45,098 bases of DNA from CAYSLA01 sp964431685 (GTDB lineage: Bacteria; Armatimonadota; UBA5829). The notes under the pieces were generated by a model, which saw only the letters and a program-made list of their open reading frames with translations, ran no database searches and was not told the origin of the DNA. The position numbers were made by a program, and so were the translations under genes. The stretch covers positions 1-45,098 of the forward strand of contig CAYSLA010000008.1 in assembly GCA_964431685.1 (NCBI GenBank), written 5' to 3'. This document shows, piece by piece, positions 34,151-42,230 of the stretch (positions within the stretch are counted from its first letter, which is position 1; every line of letters starts with the position of its first letter).

Positions 34151-35785
34151 CTACTCGCCCGGGTTGACAGGTGGAATGACTAGCGTGAACGCCGTGCCCA
34201 GGCCTTTGGCGCTGGACACTGTCAGTGATGCGCCAATGGTCTCCACTGCGGACGCCACAATCGCAAGGCCGATTCCAAATCCCAGTGAGCTGGCACCCTG
34301 AGATGTGACGACCTGCCGGAATTCTTCGAATATGACCGGCAGGTCGGCTTCGTCGATTCCCCGACCCGTGTCCGCCACAATCACCTCAAACGCACCCCGG
34401 CGCATTCCTGTGAATATATCTATACAACCTGCGTCCGTATACTTCACCGCGTTTGAGAGTAGATTGGTAAGAATGATAACTACCTTGTTCTGGTCGTAGT
34501 AAGCAGAATCCGGTTTTCCGCGACGGTGTGTCCGGACCGTCAGCCCCTTCTTTTGCGCTTGCGGGGCGATGGAGGTCACAGCCTGCTCGATGAAGTCCAT
34601 CGGATTGCACATTCTAGCGTTCAGAGTTGCCAGGCCGGACCTGATACGGAGCACCTCGAGGACGCTGTCCACGATTCGAAGAAGCTGTTCAGAGCTTCGC
34701 ATAGCGCGCCTCAGGATGTCAGATTGTTCCGCAGTAAGTTCGCCGACCATTCCTTCGAGGAGCATCTCAATGTAGCCCTGAACGGCGGTCAGGGGAGTTC
34801 GCACGTCGTGTGTAACGCTGCTCAGAAACTCTCTTTGAAGACTGCAGGCTCGTTCCAGTTCGTCCAAGGTCTGCTGGAGCTTGAGTTCGACTTCCTTGCG
34901 CTGGGTGACGTCCTGAAGAGTCTCAATGACTCCGACGATATCTCCCGATGAATTCACGTGCGGCGCGAATACAAGGGTAGTGTAGCCTCGCCTACCTGTT
35001 GAAGCAATCTCAAAAGGAACATCCTGGACTGTGAAAGTCTCGCCGGACAACGCCCGATTGAGTCGTTCGTATGTCCCCCGCGCACGAAGATAGCCTTCAA
35101 GCTCATCCTTAGCCTCGCCCTTGATCTGTTCCTCCGACCACCCGGTTAGTCTCTCCATGAACGCATTCCATACTACGATGTGCAACTCCCGGTCAAAAAC
35201 AACTATGCCCTCTCCCGCCCCAGAGATTATCTCGTTGACAAACCCGAGCGCGTCCCTGAGTGCCTGCTCCGACTCAAATCTGAAGAGAGCGCTGCCGATC
35301 TGCGCGGCGATTGTCTCAAGAGAGTCCAAGGCGTGATCCGGCAAGGCAGGGACGGTGTGTGAAGCAACGATGAGGCAACCAACAGGCGAACCATCGTGCA
35401 TCACGGGAACTATCGCCGAACTCTTCAAACCCTCCTGCCTGTGGATGTCACGTTCCGCTAACCGCTCCTGATTGAAGCAGAGCGGCTTGCCGTCAGCAAG
35501 GTCCAACGCCCAAGGGCTTTCCGCGTCAACTCTTGAGAACACGTCGAGATAACTCTGGCCCACGTTCACCGAATAGAGCAAATCAAGCGTGTTGGCGTCA
35601 CGATTCGTGATGTAGAAACCACCACTGTCCATCTGAGCCAACTCCATTGAAGCGTGCACGCACAGACGAACGGCCTCGTTCAGGCTGTCAACTCGGTACA
35701 AATCCAGGGCGAGATCTCTCTGGATTCGGAGCAGGCGCTCCCATTCCATACCTCCGCCACCAGTTGCCGCTTCCGTCTCTCGCAC
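34151..35785 (-). CDS. Hybrid-sensor histidine kinase (GAF-PAS-HisKA-HATPase)
   Basis: About 544 residues: GAF domain (about 25-170), PAS domain (about 175-295, with FDRELHIVVWNAFMERLTGW), HisKA with the phospho-acceptor in SSVTHDVRTPLTAVQGY (His about 326) and HATPase_c with N box NLLSNAVKYT, G1 DTGRGI and G2 GFGIGLAI. No membrane helix, so a cytoplasmic sensor; no receiver domain or response regulator adjoins it. GTG 35785 is chosen because AAGGAG lies 6 nt upstream, whereas TTG 35791 would touch the ribosome site. Signal unknown. Confidence 0.9.
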   Translation of the reverse strand: MRETEAATGGGGMEWERLLRIQRDLALDLYRVDSLNEAVRLCVHASMELAQMDSGGFYITNRDANTLDLLYSVNVGQSYLDVFSRVDAESPWALDLADGKPLCFNQERLAERDIHRQEGLKSSAIVPVMHDGSPVGCLIVASHTVPALPDHALDSLETIAAQIGSALFRFESEQALRDALGFVNEIISGAGEGIVVFDRELHIVVWNAFMERLTGWSEEQIKGEAKDELEGYLRARGTYERLNRALSGETFTVQDVPFEIASTGRRGYTTLVFAPHVNSSGDIVGVIETLQDVTQRKEVELKLQQTLDELERACSLQREFLSSVTHDVRTPLTAVQGYIEMLLEGMVGELTAEQSDILRRAMRSSEQLLRIVDSVLEVLRIRSGLATLNARMCNPMDFIEQAVTSIAPQAQKKGLTVRTHRRGKPDSAYYDQNKVVIILTNLLSNAVKYTDAGCIDIFTGMRRGAFEVIVADTGRGIDEADLPVIFEEFRQVVTSQGASSLGFGIGLAIVASAVETIGASLTVSSAKGLGTAFTLVIPPVNPGE

Positions 35786-35832
35786 GTTCAACTCCTTCGA
35801 TTCGCCCTTGCATCTTGCTGTTCGCCACAGTC

Positions 35833-35842
35833 AATCATGATT
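35833..35842 (-). promoter_or_regulatory. Palindromic operator candidate AATCATGATT
   Basis: A perfect 10-bp palindrome just downstream of the expected kinase transcription start. The half-site AATCATGA recurs twice at 35915-35941. Position fits repression or autoregulation. Confidence 0.4.
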
Positions 35843-35853
35843 AACACTTGCAC

Positions 35854-35882
35854 ACTATACTACGCGAGGCGTCTCAAGTCAA
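35854..35882 (-). promoter_or_regulatory. Strong sigma70-type promoter of the histidine kinase gene
   Basis: Minus strand TTGACT (35877-35882), a 17-bp spacer and TATAGT (35854-35859). Predicted start about 35847, giving a 60-nt leader to GTG 35785. This is the best match to consensus seen in the window. Confidence 0.6.
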
Positions 35883-35914
35883 CAAAACCCCGATAGGCTT
35901 ATGTCCAGCAATCA

Positions 35915-35941
35915 CGCAGTCATGATTTCTTCATGATTGCG
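35915..35941 (-). promoter_or_regulatory. Upstream operator candidate with two AATCATGA direct repeats
   Basis: On the minus strand the sequence reads AATCATGA, AGA, AATCATGA: two direct repeats spaced 11 bp, about one DNA turn, also forming an imperfect inverted repeat (CGCAGTCATGA / TCATGATTGCG). It lies about 33 bp upstream of the kinase -35, where activators commonly bind. Confidence 0.4.
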
Positions 35942-36305
35942 TACAATGCAACCATTCTGTCAGTGTGTGACACACGGACATTCTGTCGGCCGGATGCGGA
36001 TATCTCTTTGGCTTATCTCTTCTGGGGCTCCCATCCAGTGCAGTCACCGCAAAGAAGTGTCAGGCCAGTTGGTCAGCGCCTCAGCCTTGACGTGCGCTCA
36101 CGGGGCTTGCTCAGACTACGGGCGCAAGCAGAAGCATCTGCCAAGAGAGCGCGCCCATTGAACTGGGCGTACTTGAGCCTGTCATTGGATGGTCATCGAT
36201 GCAGAGTATGGGAGGTCCGTATTGGATTCTCGAACCTCCGTCCCACGGCCGCGATAGGCTATGTGGCTGGTCGATTTGCTGTGCAGTAGAATGGAGTCCG
36301 GGATA
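35942..36305. other. Intergenic stretch without recognised features
   Basis: No convincing gene, RNA or repeat seen. A plus-strand open frame of 118 codons from 35933 lacks a ribosome site and family-like sequence. Confidence 0.5.
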
Positions 36306-39300
36306 TCAGATTCTTGTGCCGGTCACCCGGACACGGTCTATCATCGCCATTCCTCCTGACAGCGCTGCACGGAAGCGGATCTTGAAGTTTGGGTTGTTTG
36401 CCGCCTGTGCGGGCAGCGCCACACTTCTGGAGGTAAACGCCGAGGATTGCGTTATGTCGTCCGCTGTGTGCCATGCGGAGCCGTCATGCCATTCCACGTA
36501 GCAGTGATTGCCAGAGGTGAATCCGTCTGCCCTCACCATATATTCCAGCCGAATACCTGACCTGCCGGCGGTACTAACGGCGCGCTGGATAGACTGAGTA
36601 CCAACAAGCTGAACGCATCTTCTTGAGTCAGCGCCAGTTACCTCCGGCTCGGTGTTCGTGTTGGACTCGCTCACCCGTTGCACCCGCAGCCCCACCGAAT
36701 CCGGGTTGGTCACAGAGGTGGCATTCAGGACCAGCTTCGCGTTCGAGACGGATGAATAGCCCGACTTGTTGATGCCGCTGAGGTCGAACCGAAGGTAGAT
36801 CGCCCCGTAGTCCCACCAGGGCGAGAAGAACGTGGAGAGCGCCGGGCCGGAGAAGTCCCTGCTGTAGACACTTCGCATAGACAGATTCCCATCCACCGTA
36901 TATGCCGGTCCCTGCACAGTCTGATACTGCCCGCCCGGCGCGATCTTCACCATCAACTTGGGAGCGAGCGACGCCTGGCTTGTTTCGGAGCTGTCAAATG
37001 CGATACCTCTCGCAGTGCCTCCCGGTATGCCGTAGATCGGCCCGCCTAGCTGTATCATGAATCCGTTGTTCAGCTTAGCCTGGTACAGCCAAGCGTTCAC
37101 CATAGAAGTGACATCGATCTCAACCAGACCCGGCGATGTCGCAACAGCGCTTGATGTCGACCCTGTGCCGCAGAACTGAAACTCGCCGCCGCTCCAGGGG
37201 AAGCCAGCTTCATTCAGAACCCAGGTAAAGCCTTCCCTGATTATGGGAGAACCGCCTGCGCTCCACTGCCCGTGCGCAAAACTACCGCTTTCAAAGCCAT
37301 CTATGAACAGAACATCATCGCCGCAGTAGAACCCGGTCAGCCAGTCGGCATACTGAATCAGCTCTCTTGCTTCGGGGGATGAATCGCTGGCGAGGCCATA
37401 CATGCCGATTCCCGGCATCTCGGGATAGCTGTCGTGCACAGTGCTCACCCATAGATTGAGACGGGACTTACTTGTCTGTGCCGGGATGATTTGCCCGAAC
37501 AGATTGATTGTCTTTTCGATGAGACCGGCAGACTTCATCACTTCACAACGACTGAGTGCCCCCTCCAGAGAAATCTCGAAATATCCCTCAATTACGGCAA
37601 GGTCGATTGTGCCGTCGGCCACCAGGCTCTTAAACAGATCGTCCGGACTGGTGAAGTAGCAGCTCATGAAGACGTCCGGCCACTGCGCCCGCGCCAGGCG
37701 CCAGCCTGCCGCGCAGGCTTCTTTCTCACTCTCGTACCCCCCAATCCATTCGTCGAATCCAGGACCGGTCGAAGTCCAGTCGCCAATATTGGGGTTGGCC
37801 TGCTGCTTATAGAACTCCGGGTCTCCCGTCGGCCAGGGGTTGCTCGGCCCAAAAGCCCAGTGACCCACCGCCACGCCCAGGCTGTTCCAGAACCTTGCGT
37901 ATTCCACTCCGCCGTCGAGGTTGCTCGAGCTGGCCACGTAGTTCGCGTTCCTGTAGTAGCCGGGGTTCGACTCGACAAACGCCGGCTGGTACCACATCCG
38001 ATACGGCTTGCGCACAGGAACGTAGGGAGTCGCCACACTCGTCAGTTCGACACGCAGCTTCGGCCTGCGCGACGGGTCGGTGTTTTCGCGGGAGCCGAAG
38101 GTGACGCTGTTCGCGCTGTACGATGAGGACAGCTGATACGGCCCGCCGAGCTGAATGACGAGACCCACATTCGCCTTGCCCCCGTATAGCCACTGACGCA
38201 CGATGTTACTCACATCCACTGTGACCGTACCAACAGCCGATACTGTGGTGGTTGCTGTGTTTCCGGCGGCTGAAGATTGGAAATTGCCGCCCGTCCACAG
38301 GCGAGAAGAGCCGGAATCGTTGTACAGCCAGGTGAACCCCAGTGGGCTGGTATAGGTGTTGTTCGGGTCGATCCGCGATACCCGGAGCGGCAGCGACTGC
38401 GGATTGGTGACTGCGGTCACGTAGAGCGTGAGCGTGGCCCCTGCTACGTCTGCATAGGACGCTGACTGGATCGCAGCAAGATCAAAACGCACGTAGACAC
38501 ACCCAATGTTCGACGTCGGCGTGAACCAGGTCCTCATCGTCGACGAAACGAAGTTCTTCGCACTCCCGCTGTAATCCAGTTGACCGTCGATTATGGATGC
38601 TGCGCCTTCGATTGTGGCCGTATACTGTGGAGTCGACTGGATGGCTCCGGTCGACGCGAGTTTCAGGGCCGGTCTGACCGTTCCGGTAACGCTGTCGCGC
38701 TCAAGGGACGATATGCCCGTGACCGACCCCAAAAACGGCTTAGGAGGCAAGAACGCCGGAATGCTCTGACCGGGAGGCGCATACACCGTCAATCCCCGTC
38801 CGTGTGAATCTCTAAGAATGCACCACGACTCGGAGAACGGGATCAGCCAACCCCACGTTTTCACAAGCAGACCCACGTTGTTCAGTCCCAACCCGCCGGC
38901 CACGCCCATTTGGCCAGCACCGCTGCCGAACACATACATCCAGTCGGAGCCTCCCAGGTTTTCGGGGATTATTCCCAGAGGTAACACCGTGTCGGATGTA
39001 GCTGCAGTTGTCATCGTCTCGGCGGCTATATACCGTTCGCCCGTGTTGACATCTGTTCGCATGGTGCCGGTAATGTTAGCTCTCGCAGGGAGAGCTGGAG
39101 ATGGGCCCATGAAGTCGACCCTGATGCCACACGATCGGTCGTCCGACTCAACGTAAAGCGACGATTCCCACGCTACCGACACAAGCGCTCCGCCAATATC
39201 CACTGGCGACCAGTCGGGCTGCATCTTCGCCTCGGCTATCGTACTGGCGCACGCCGGCGGAATCCATCCGCTTCCGAACACGAACGCGACTATGGCGATC

Positions 39301-39425
39301 GCGACCAACAGAACTGTGGGTGCAATACGTCTCCGGCTGTGCCCGAACCTGCCCCTTGACGCGTCACAGGCGGTTGGGTTGGCCATCTCGCTCTCGAGAA
39401 TTGCACATTCTGGCACACCGTTCAT
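36306..39425 (-). CDS. Secreted multidomain protein: beta domain, DNRLRE, TIM barrel-like, permuted DNRLRE
   Basis: About 1039 residues from ATG 39425 (GAGGAGG 8 nt upstream). A membrane/signal segment (TVLLVAIAIVAFVFGSG) follows a 30-residue basic N-terminal tail. Next are an unnamed beta domain (about 60-215) with DRSCGIRV and GLNNVGLLV; a DNRLRE module (about 270-470) ending ...VDVSNIVRQWLYGG...GLVIQLGG; a predicted TIM-barrel domain (about 475-720) with SYPEMPGIGMYG; then a 'DGFESGSF' surface domain interrupted by a second DNRLRE module whose halves are in reversed order. Probably a surface or secreted glycan-active protein. Last gene of the right-hand cluster, 99 bp after its neighbour. 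Confidence 0.7.
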   Translation of the reverse strand: MNGVPECAILESEMANPTACDASRGRFGHSRRRIAPTVLLVAIAIVAFVFGSGWIPPACASTIAEAKMQPDWSPVDIGGALVSVAWESSLYVESDDRSCGIRVDFMGPSPALPARANITGTMRTDVNTGERYIAAETMTTAATSDTVLPLGIIPENLGGSDWMYVFGSGAGQMGVAGGLGLNNVGLLVKTWGWLIPFSESWCILRDSHGRGLTVYAPPGQSIPAFLPPKPFLGSVTGISSLERDSVTGTVRPALKLASTGAIQSTPQYTATIEGAASIIDGQLDYSGSAKNFVSSTMRTWFTPTSNIGCVYVRFDLAAIQSASYADVAGATLTLYVTAVTNPQSLPLRVSRIDPNNTYTSPLGFTWLYNDSGSSRLWTGGNFQSSAAGNTATTTVSAVGTVTVDVSNIVRQWLYGGKANVGLVIQLGGPYQLSSSYSANSVTFGSRENTDPSRRPKLRVELTSVATPYVPVRKPYRMWYQPAFVESNPGYYRNANYVASSSNLDGGVEYARFWNSLGVAVGHWAFGPSNPWPTGDPEFYKQQANPNIGDWTSTGPGFDEWIGGYESEKEACAAGWRLARAQWPDVFMSCYFTSPDDLFKSLVADGTIDLAVIEGYFEISLEGALSRCEVMKSAGLIEKTINLFGQIIPAQTSKSRLNLWVSTVHDSYPEMPGIGMYGLASDSSPEARELIQYADWLTGFYCGDDVLFIDGFESGSFAHGQWSAGGSPIIREGFTWVLNEAGFPWSGGEFQFCGTGSTSSAVATSPGLVEIDVTSMVNAWLYQAKLNNGFMIQLGGPIYGIPGGTARGIAFDSSETSQASLAPKLMVKIAPGGQYQTVQGPAYTVDGNLSMRSVYSRDFSGPALSTFFSPWWDYGAIYLRFDLSGINKSGYSSVSNAKLVLNATSVTNPDSVGLRVQRVSESNTNTEPEVTGADSRRCVQLVGTQSIQRAVSTAGRSGIRLEYMVRADGFTSGNHCYVEWHDGSAWHTADDITQSSAFTSRSVALPAQAANNPNFKIRFRAALSGGMAMIDRVRVTGTRI

Positions 39426-39524
39426 TTCTGGAACCTCCTCACAAAGCGCTATTCCACCCACTCTTAGTGACCAAACCAGGGTTTGGCGGACGCCACCGCA
39501 GCGCCGTCTGCCGCATCTCTGTAG

Positions 39525-41240
39525 CTAGTCTCTAATCACGTTTACCACTACCTGCGCTGCTGCACGGTTGAATCCGCTGTCGACGGCGTGGACTGTGACG
39601 AAGTGTCTGCCGACAGACTCGCCACGAATATCCCAGACATACTTGGGCTCAGCACTCTCAGCCACCAGCCTGTTGTCGATGAACCAGCGGTACCTGGCTA
39701 TCTTGCGGTCGCCCTTGGCGGTTGCTTCGGCTCTCACGGTCACGTGGGGAGTCGAGAGCTTCGCCTCAAATGCAGGCTCGGTAATGATGACGTCCGGAGC
39801 AGGCTCCACAAAGTATTTCCGGGCCAGAGCATCACAGGCCACAGCAAGTTCCTTTCCGCCAAGGAAATCACCTTCGCCGTCGCAGTAGTAGAAGCCGATA
39901 CCGGGCATCTCCGGAGCATAGGCTCGCAGCTCGCGGATCATTTCCTCCACGATAGCGGGCGTGAGTTCGTGGCCCGGGTGATATTGGTCGGAGGGAGCGA
40001 TAAATCCCAGCATGATAACGTACTTCTCAATGGCGCCCGCTTTCCTCGCAACATCTGTGCGCTGGTTGATACCATCCATACCGATCTGATAACCCGCCAT
40101 TGGGAACTGCTTAGATATGTGCGTATATCCCTCGTTAATGAGCAGGTCCAGCCCGCCTTCGGCGGCCAATTTGGCCATGCTCTCCTGGCCCTGAAAGTAG
40201 AACGCGGAGTAGCACTCAGGATGCTTGCGCGTGGCCTCGCGTACGGCGCTGACGGCCCACTCGCTGTGTATGGCCTCCGCCATGTGCCATTCGTGCATGC
40301 AGTAGCCCAGGTTACCCGCAGCGATTCCAGCATAGTAATTCTCCCAGGCTTCTTTGGTTGGCAGCCAACCCTGCGTTCCGCCCTCGCCCCATGTCAGATC
40401 CAGCTTGCCCCTCTGCGCCAGCCAGTTCCCTATGCCGCTGTAGGTGACCATATTCGAGACGGTGAACTTCTCCCAAAGCTTCTTTTCAAATGCGCCATAC
40501 CACACGAACGCGTAGGGATCACGCACTGGAGGAAGCAACGGCGACGGGTAAAGCTCAAGCGCCCTGGTCTTGGCGGTCTCCGGTGTCGGAGGAGTCCCCT
40601 CCATCTCAACAACAAGCTGCGGGCCATCCTTGCCGGATTCGGAGGAAGCGAACGCCAGCGTCCAGGTGCCGGAGTCCGGGCGTCCGAAGATCGGTGGTCC
40701 GGTGGCGACTATGAAGCCATTGTTCTGAACACCTTGATACAGCCAACGCTCCACGATATCCGTGACATCGAACTCCACCGCCCCAGTTTTGTTTATGGCC
40801 ATTGCCACCCTGCCCAGAGAGATCATGGCGTAGTCGAGATTGCTGTGGCCGGACGCCGCCGGCCAGGCGGCTTTGCCGTCCGAGCTTCCAAATGTCGCAG
40901 ATGTGCTCCATTGGGTGTTTGATGCGCCGACCGCGGTCTCAATGCCGGATTTGTTGTCAACCTCCGTCACATTGAGTCTCAGGGTTGCTTTCTTCAGCAG
41001 CCCATACTTGGACGCATCGACCGACTTGAGATCGAAGCGGATCAGAACGCGGTTGTAGTCCGCCCACGCAGCTCCGTGAGACTGAAGCGCTTTGTCCGTA
41101 AAGGAGCAGGCGCCTCCAGTTGACACCCAGCCATCAACAACCTTGTCAGTTCCACTGACAACATGCTTGTTTGCGGCGCCCACCGACGCGCAACACAACC
41201 CAGACAATGCAATGACAGCGACAATCTTGGCGAAAAGCAT
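39525..41240 (-). CDS. Secreted DNRLRE / TIM-barrel-like / Ig-like protein
   Basis: The 571-residue protein has a signal peptide (MLFAKIVAVIALSGLCCASVGA). It is followed by a DNRLRE module (about 25-210, with RVLIRFDLKSVDASKYGLLKKATLRLNVTEV and FDVTDIVERWLYQGVQNNGFIV), a predicted TIM-barrel domain (about 230-480, with APEMPGIGFYYCDGEGDF) and a C-terminal PKD/Ig-like domain (KIARYRWFIDNRLVAES, then GRHFVTVHAVDSGFN). DNRLRE modules typically bind or brace surface polysaccharides. Starts 21 nt after the formylglycine-enzyme-like gene, so co-transcribed. No catalytic residues assigned. Confidence 0.7.
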   Translation of the reverse strand: MLFAKIVAVIALSGLCCASVGAANKHVVSGTDKVVDGWVSTGGACSFTDKALQSHGAAWADYNRVLIRFDLKSVDASKYGLLKKATLRLNVTEVDNKSGIETAVGASNTQWSTSATFGSSDGKAAWPAASGHSNLDYAMISLGRVAMAINKTGAVEFDVTDIVERWLYQGVQNNGFIVATGPPIFGRPDSGTWTLAFASSESGKDGPQLVVEMEGTPPTPETAKTRALELYPSPLLPPVRDPYAFVWYGAFEKKLWEKFTVSNMVTYSGIGNWLAQRGKLDLTWGEGGTQGWLPTKEAWENYYAGIAAGNLGYCMHEWHMAEAIHSEWAVSAVREATRKHPECYSAFYFQGQESMAKLAAEGGLDLLINEGYTHISKQFPMAGYQIGMDGINQRTDVARKAGAIEKYVIMLGFIAPSDQYHPGHELTPAIVEEMIRELRAYAPEMPGIGFYYCDGEGDFLGGKELAVACDALARKYFVEPAPDVIITEPAFEAKLSTPHVTVRAEATAKGDRKIARYRWFIDNRLVAESAEPKYVWDIRGESVGRHFVTVHAVDSGFNRAAAQVVVNVIRD

Positions 41241-41261
41241 CCTAATCTACCTATTCCTTAT

Positions 41262-42203
41262 CTATACAGTCCCGACGCAACGAAATCCGTAGTTGTAGTA
41301 ACGCATCGACGGATCAAGAAAGTAACGATACGAGCAGCGGAAGGCGTAGTCGAAGTAGTCGTAATACCACGAACCGCCGCGCAATACACGAGCGCCTTTG
41401 GCCGAGCCCATTCCAATCACATTGAATTCCACCGCCGCCGACGGCCCGGCAGGGTTTCTTGCTGGTGCGCTCTTGTAGTAGTCAGGGTCAAACCAGTCAG
41501 CGCACCATTCCCACACATTCCCCGCCATATCCATGGCACCATACGGACTCGCTCCGGCCGGATGGTTTACAACAGGCTGCGTGCTGCTCATCTGGTTCTC
41601 CACGCTGTTGGTGCATTTCGCGGAGTCCCATGCGTCGCCCCAGGGATATCGGCGCCCGTCCGTGCCCCTGGCGGCCTTCTCCCACTGCGCCTCGGTCGGC
41701 AGCGACACCCCGGCCCATTTCGCATAGTCTGCCGCGTCTTTCCAGTTAATCATTACCATTGGGTGGTTATCATTCCATCCCCAACCTGGCGCAGTGGGCA
41801 TTTTCCTGTTGGTGTCTTGCGCGAACTTGCGATACTGTGCCACCGTTACGGGATACTTGTATATCCAGTAGCCGTCCAGGTATACCTTTCTTTGAGGCTT
41901 CTCAGAATCGAACACCCATTTCCCAGCAGCAAAAGAGTATGCGTCTTTCTTCCCTTTCTCGAAGCGTTCGTACCTCTCCACTTCGACGGCAACCTGCTCA
42001 TCCGTGCTGCCCATCAGGAAATCTCCTCCCGGCACCCATACCATCTCGGCGCCGTCCACGGAGTTGACACGCGCATCCCCGATCTTCGCCCCCGGCTTAC
42101 CGTCGTATGGCGAGACGGCTTTCTCCGGCTCCTCCGCGGACCACACCGGCCCTGCACCCGCAATCACCAGAGCTATCCCAACCAACAACCAGACTGCTCT
42201 CAT
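41262..42203 (-). CDS. Secreted SUMF1/formylglycine-enzyme-fold protein, candidate hypervariable receptor
   Basis: The 313-residue protein has a signal peptide (MRAVWLLVGIALVIAGAGPVWS). It then has the SUMF1 fold: MVWVPGGDFLMGS, KYPVTVAQYRKF, NHPMVMINWKDAADYAKWAG, LPTEAQWEKAARG, YPWGD, GNVWEWCADWF and VLRGGSW. The two active cysteines of true formylglycine-generating enzymes (GSF-LCHxSYC region) are absent; the same place reads GSWYYDYFDYAF. It therefore should not make formylglycine. The last part is packed with Tyr, Asp and Phe codons of the form NNY, the hallmark of C-type-lectin/SUMF1-fold targets of diversity-generating retroelements. Ribosome site AAGGAC. Flanked by secreted barrel proteins. 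Confidence 0.85.
   Translation of the reverse strand: MRAVWLLVGIALVIAGAGPVWSAEEPEKAVSPYDGKPGAKIGDARVNSVDGAEMVWVPGGDFLMGSTDEQVAVEVERYERFEKGKKDAYSFAAGKWVFDSEKPQRKVYLDGYWIYKYPVTVAQYRKFAQDTNRKMPTAPGWGWNDNHPMVMINWKDAADYAKWAGVSLPTEAQWEKAARGTDGRRYPWGDAWDSAKCTNSVENQMSSTQPVVNHPAGASPYGAMDMAGNVWEWCADWFDPDYYKSAPARNPAGPSAAVEFNVIGMGSAKGARVLRGGSWYYDYFDYAFRCSYRYFLDPSMRYYNYGFRCVGTV
41286..41372 (-). other. Candidate diversity-generating-retroelement variable region
   Basis: The segment codes SWYYDYFDYAFRCSYRY, then FLDPSMRYYNYG. The 17 Tyr/Asp/Phe/Leu/Asn codons at the likely variable positions are TAT, TAC, GAC, TAC, TTC, GAC, TAC, TTC, TAT, TAC, TTT, CTT, GAT, TAC, TAC, AAC and TAC. Every one ends in C or T, as expected if each derives from an AAY codon by adenine-directed mutagenesis. 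The invariant codons between them (GGT TCG TGG, CGC TGC TCG, CGT, CCG TCG, GGA TTT CGT TGC) lack adenine at the first two positions, apart from GGA's third base. No template repeat or reverse transcriptase is present in the window. Confidence 0.6.
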
Positions 42204-42230
42204 TTCAAATACTGTCCTTGTGATCTATTC

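Noticed and set aside
35933..36289. 118-codon plus-strand open frame after the kinase promoter region
   Set aside because: No ribosome site and no recognisable domain; probably chance.
39471..39486. CCAAAC/GTTTGG hairpin between two right-end genes
   Set aside because: A 6-bp stem with no T-run; possible but not distinguishable from chance.
41262..41380. Reading the 3' end as a true formylglycine-generating active site
   Set aside because: The paired cysteines needed for copper binding and oxidation are not present in the GSW...FRC segment, although the rest of the fold is intact.
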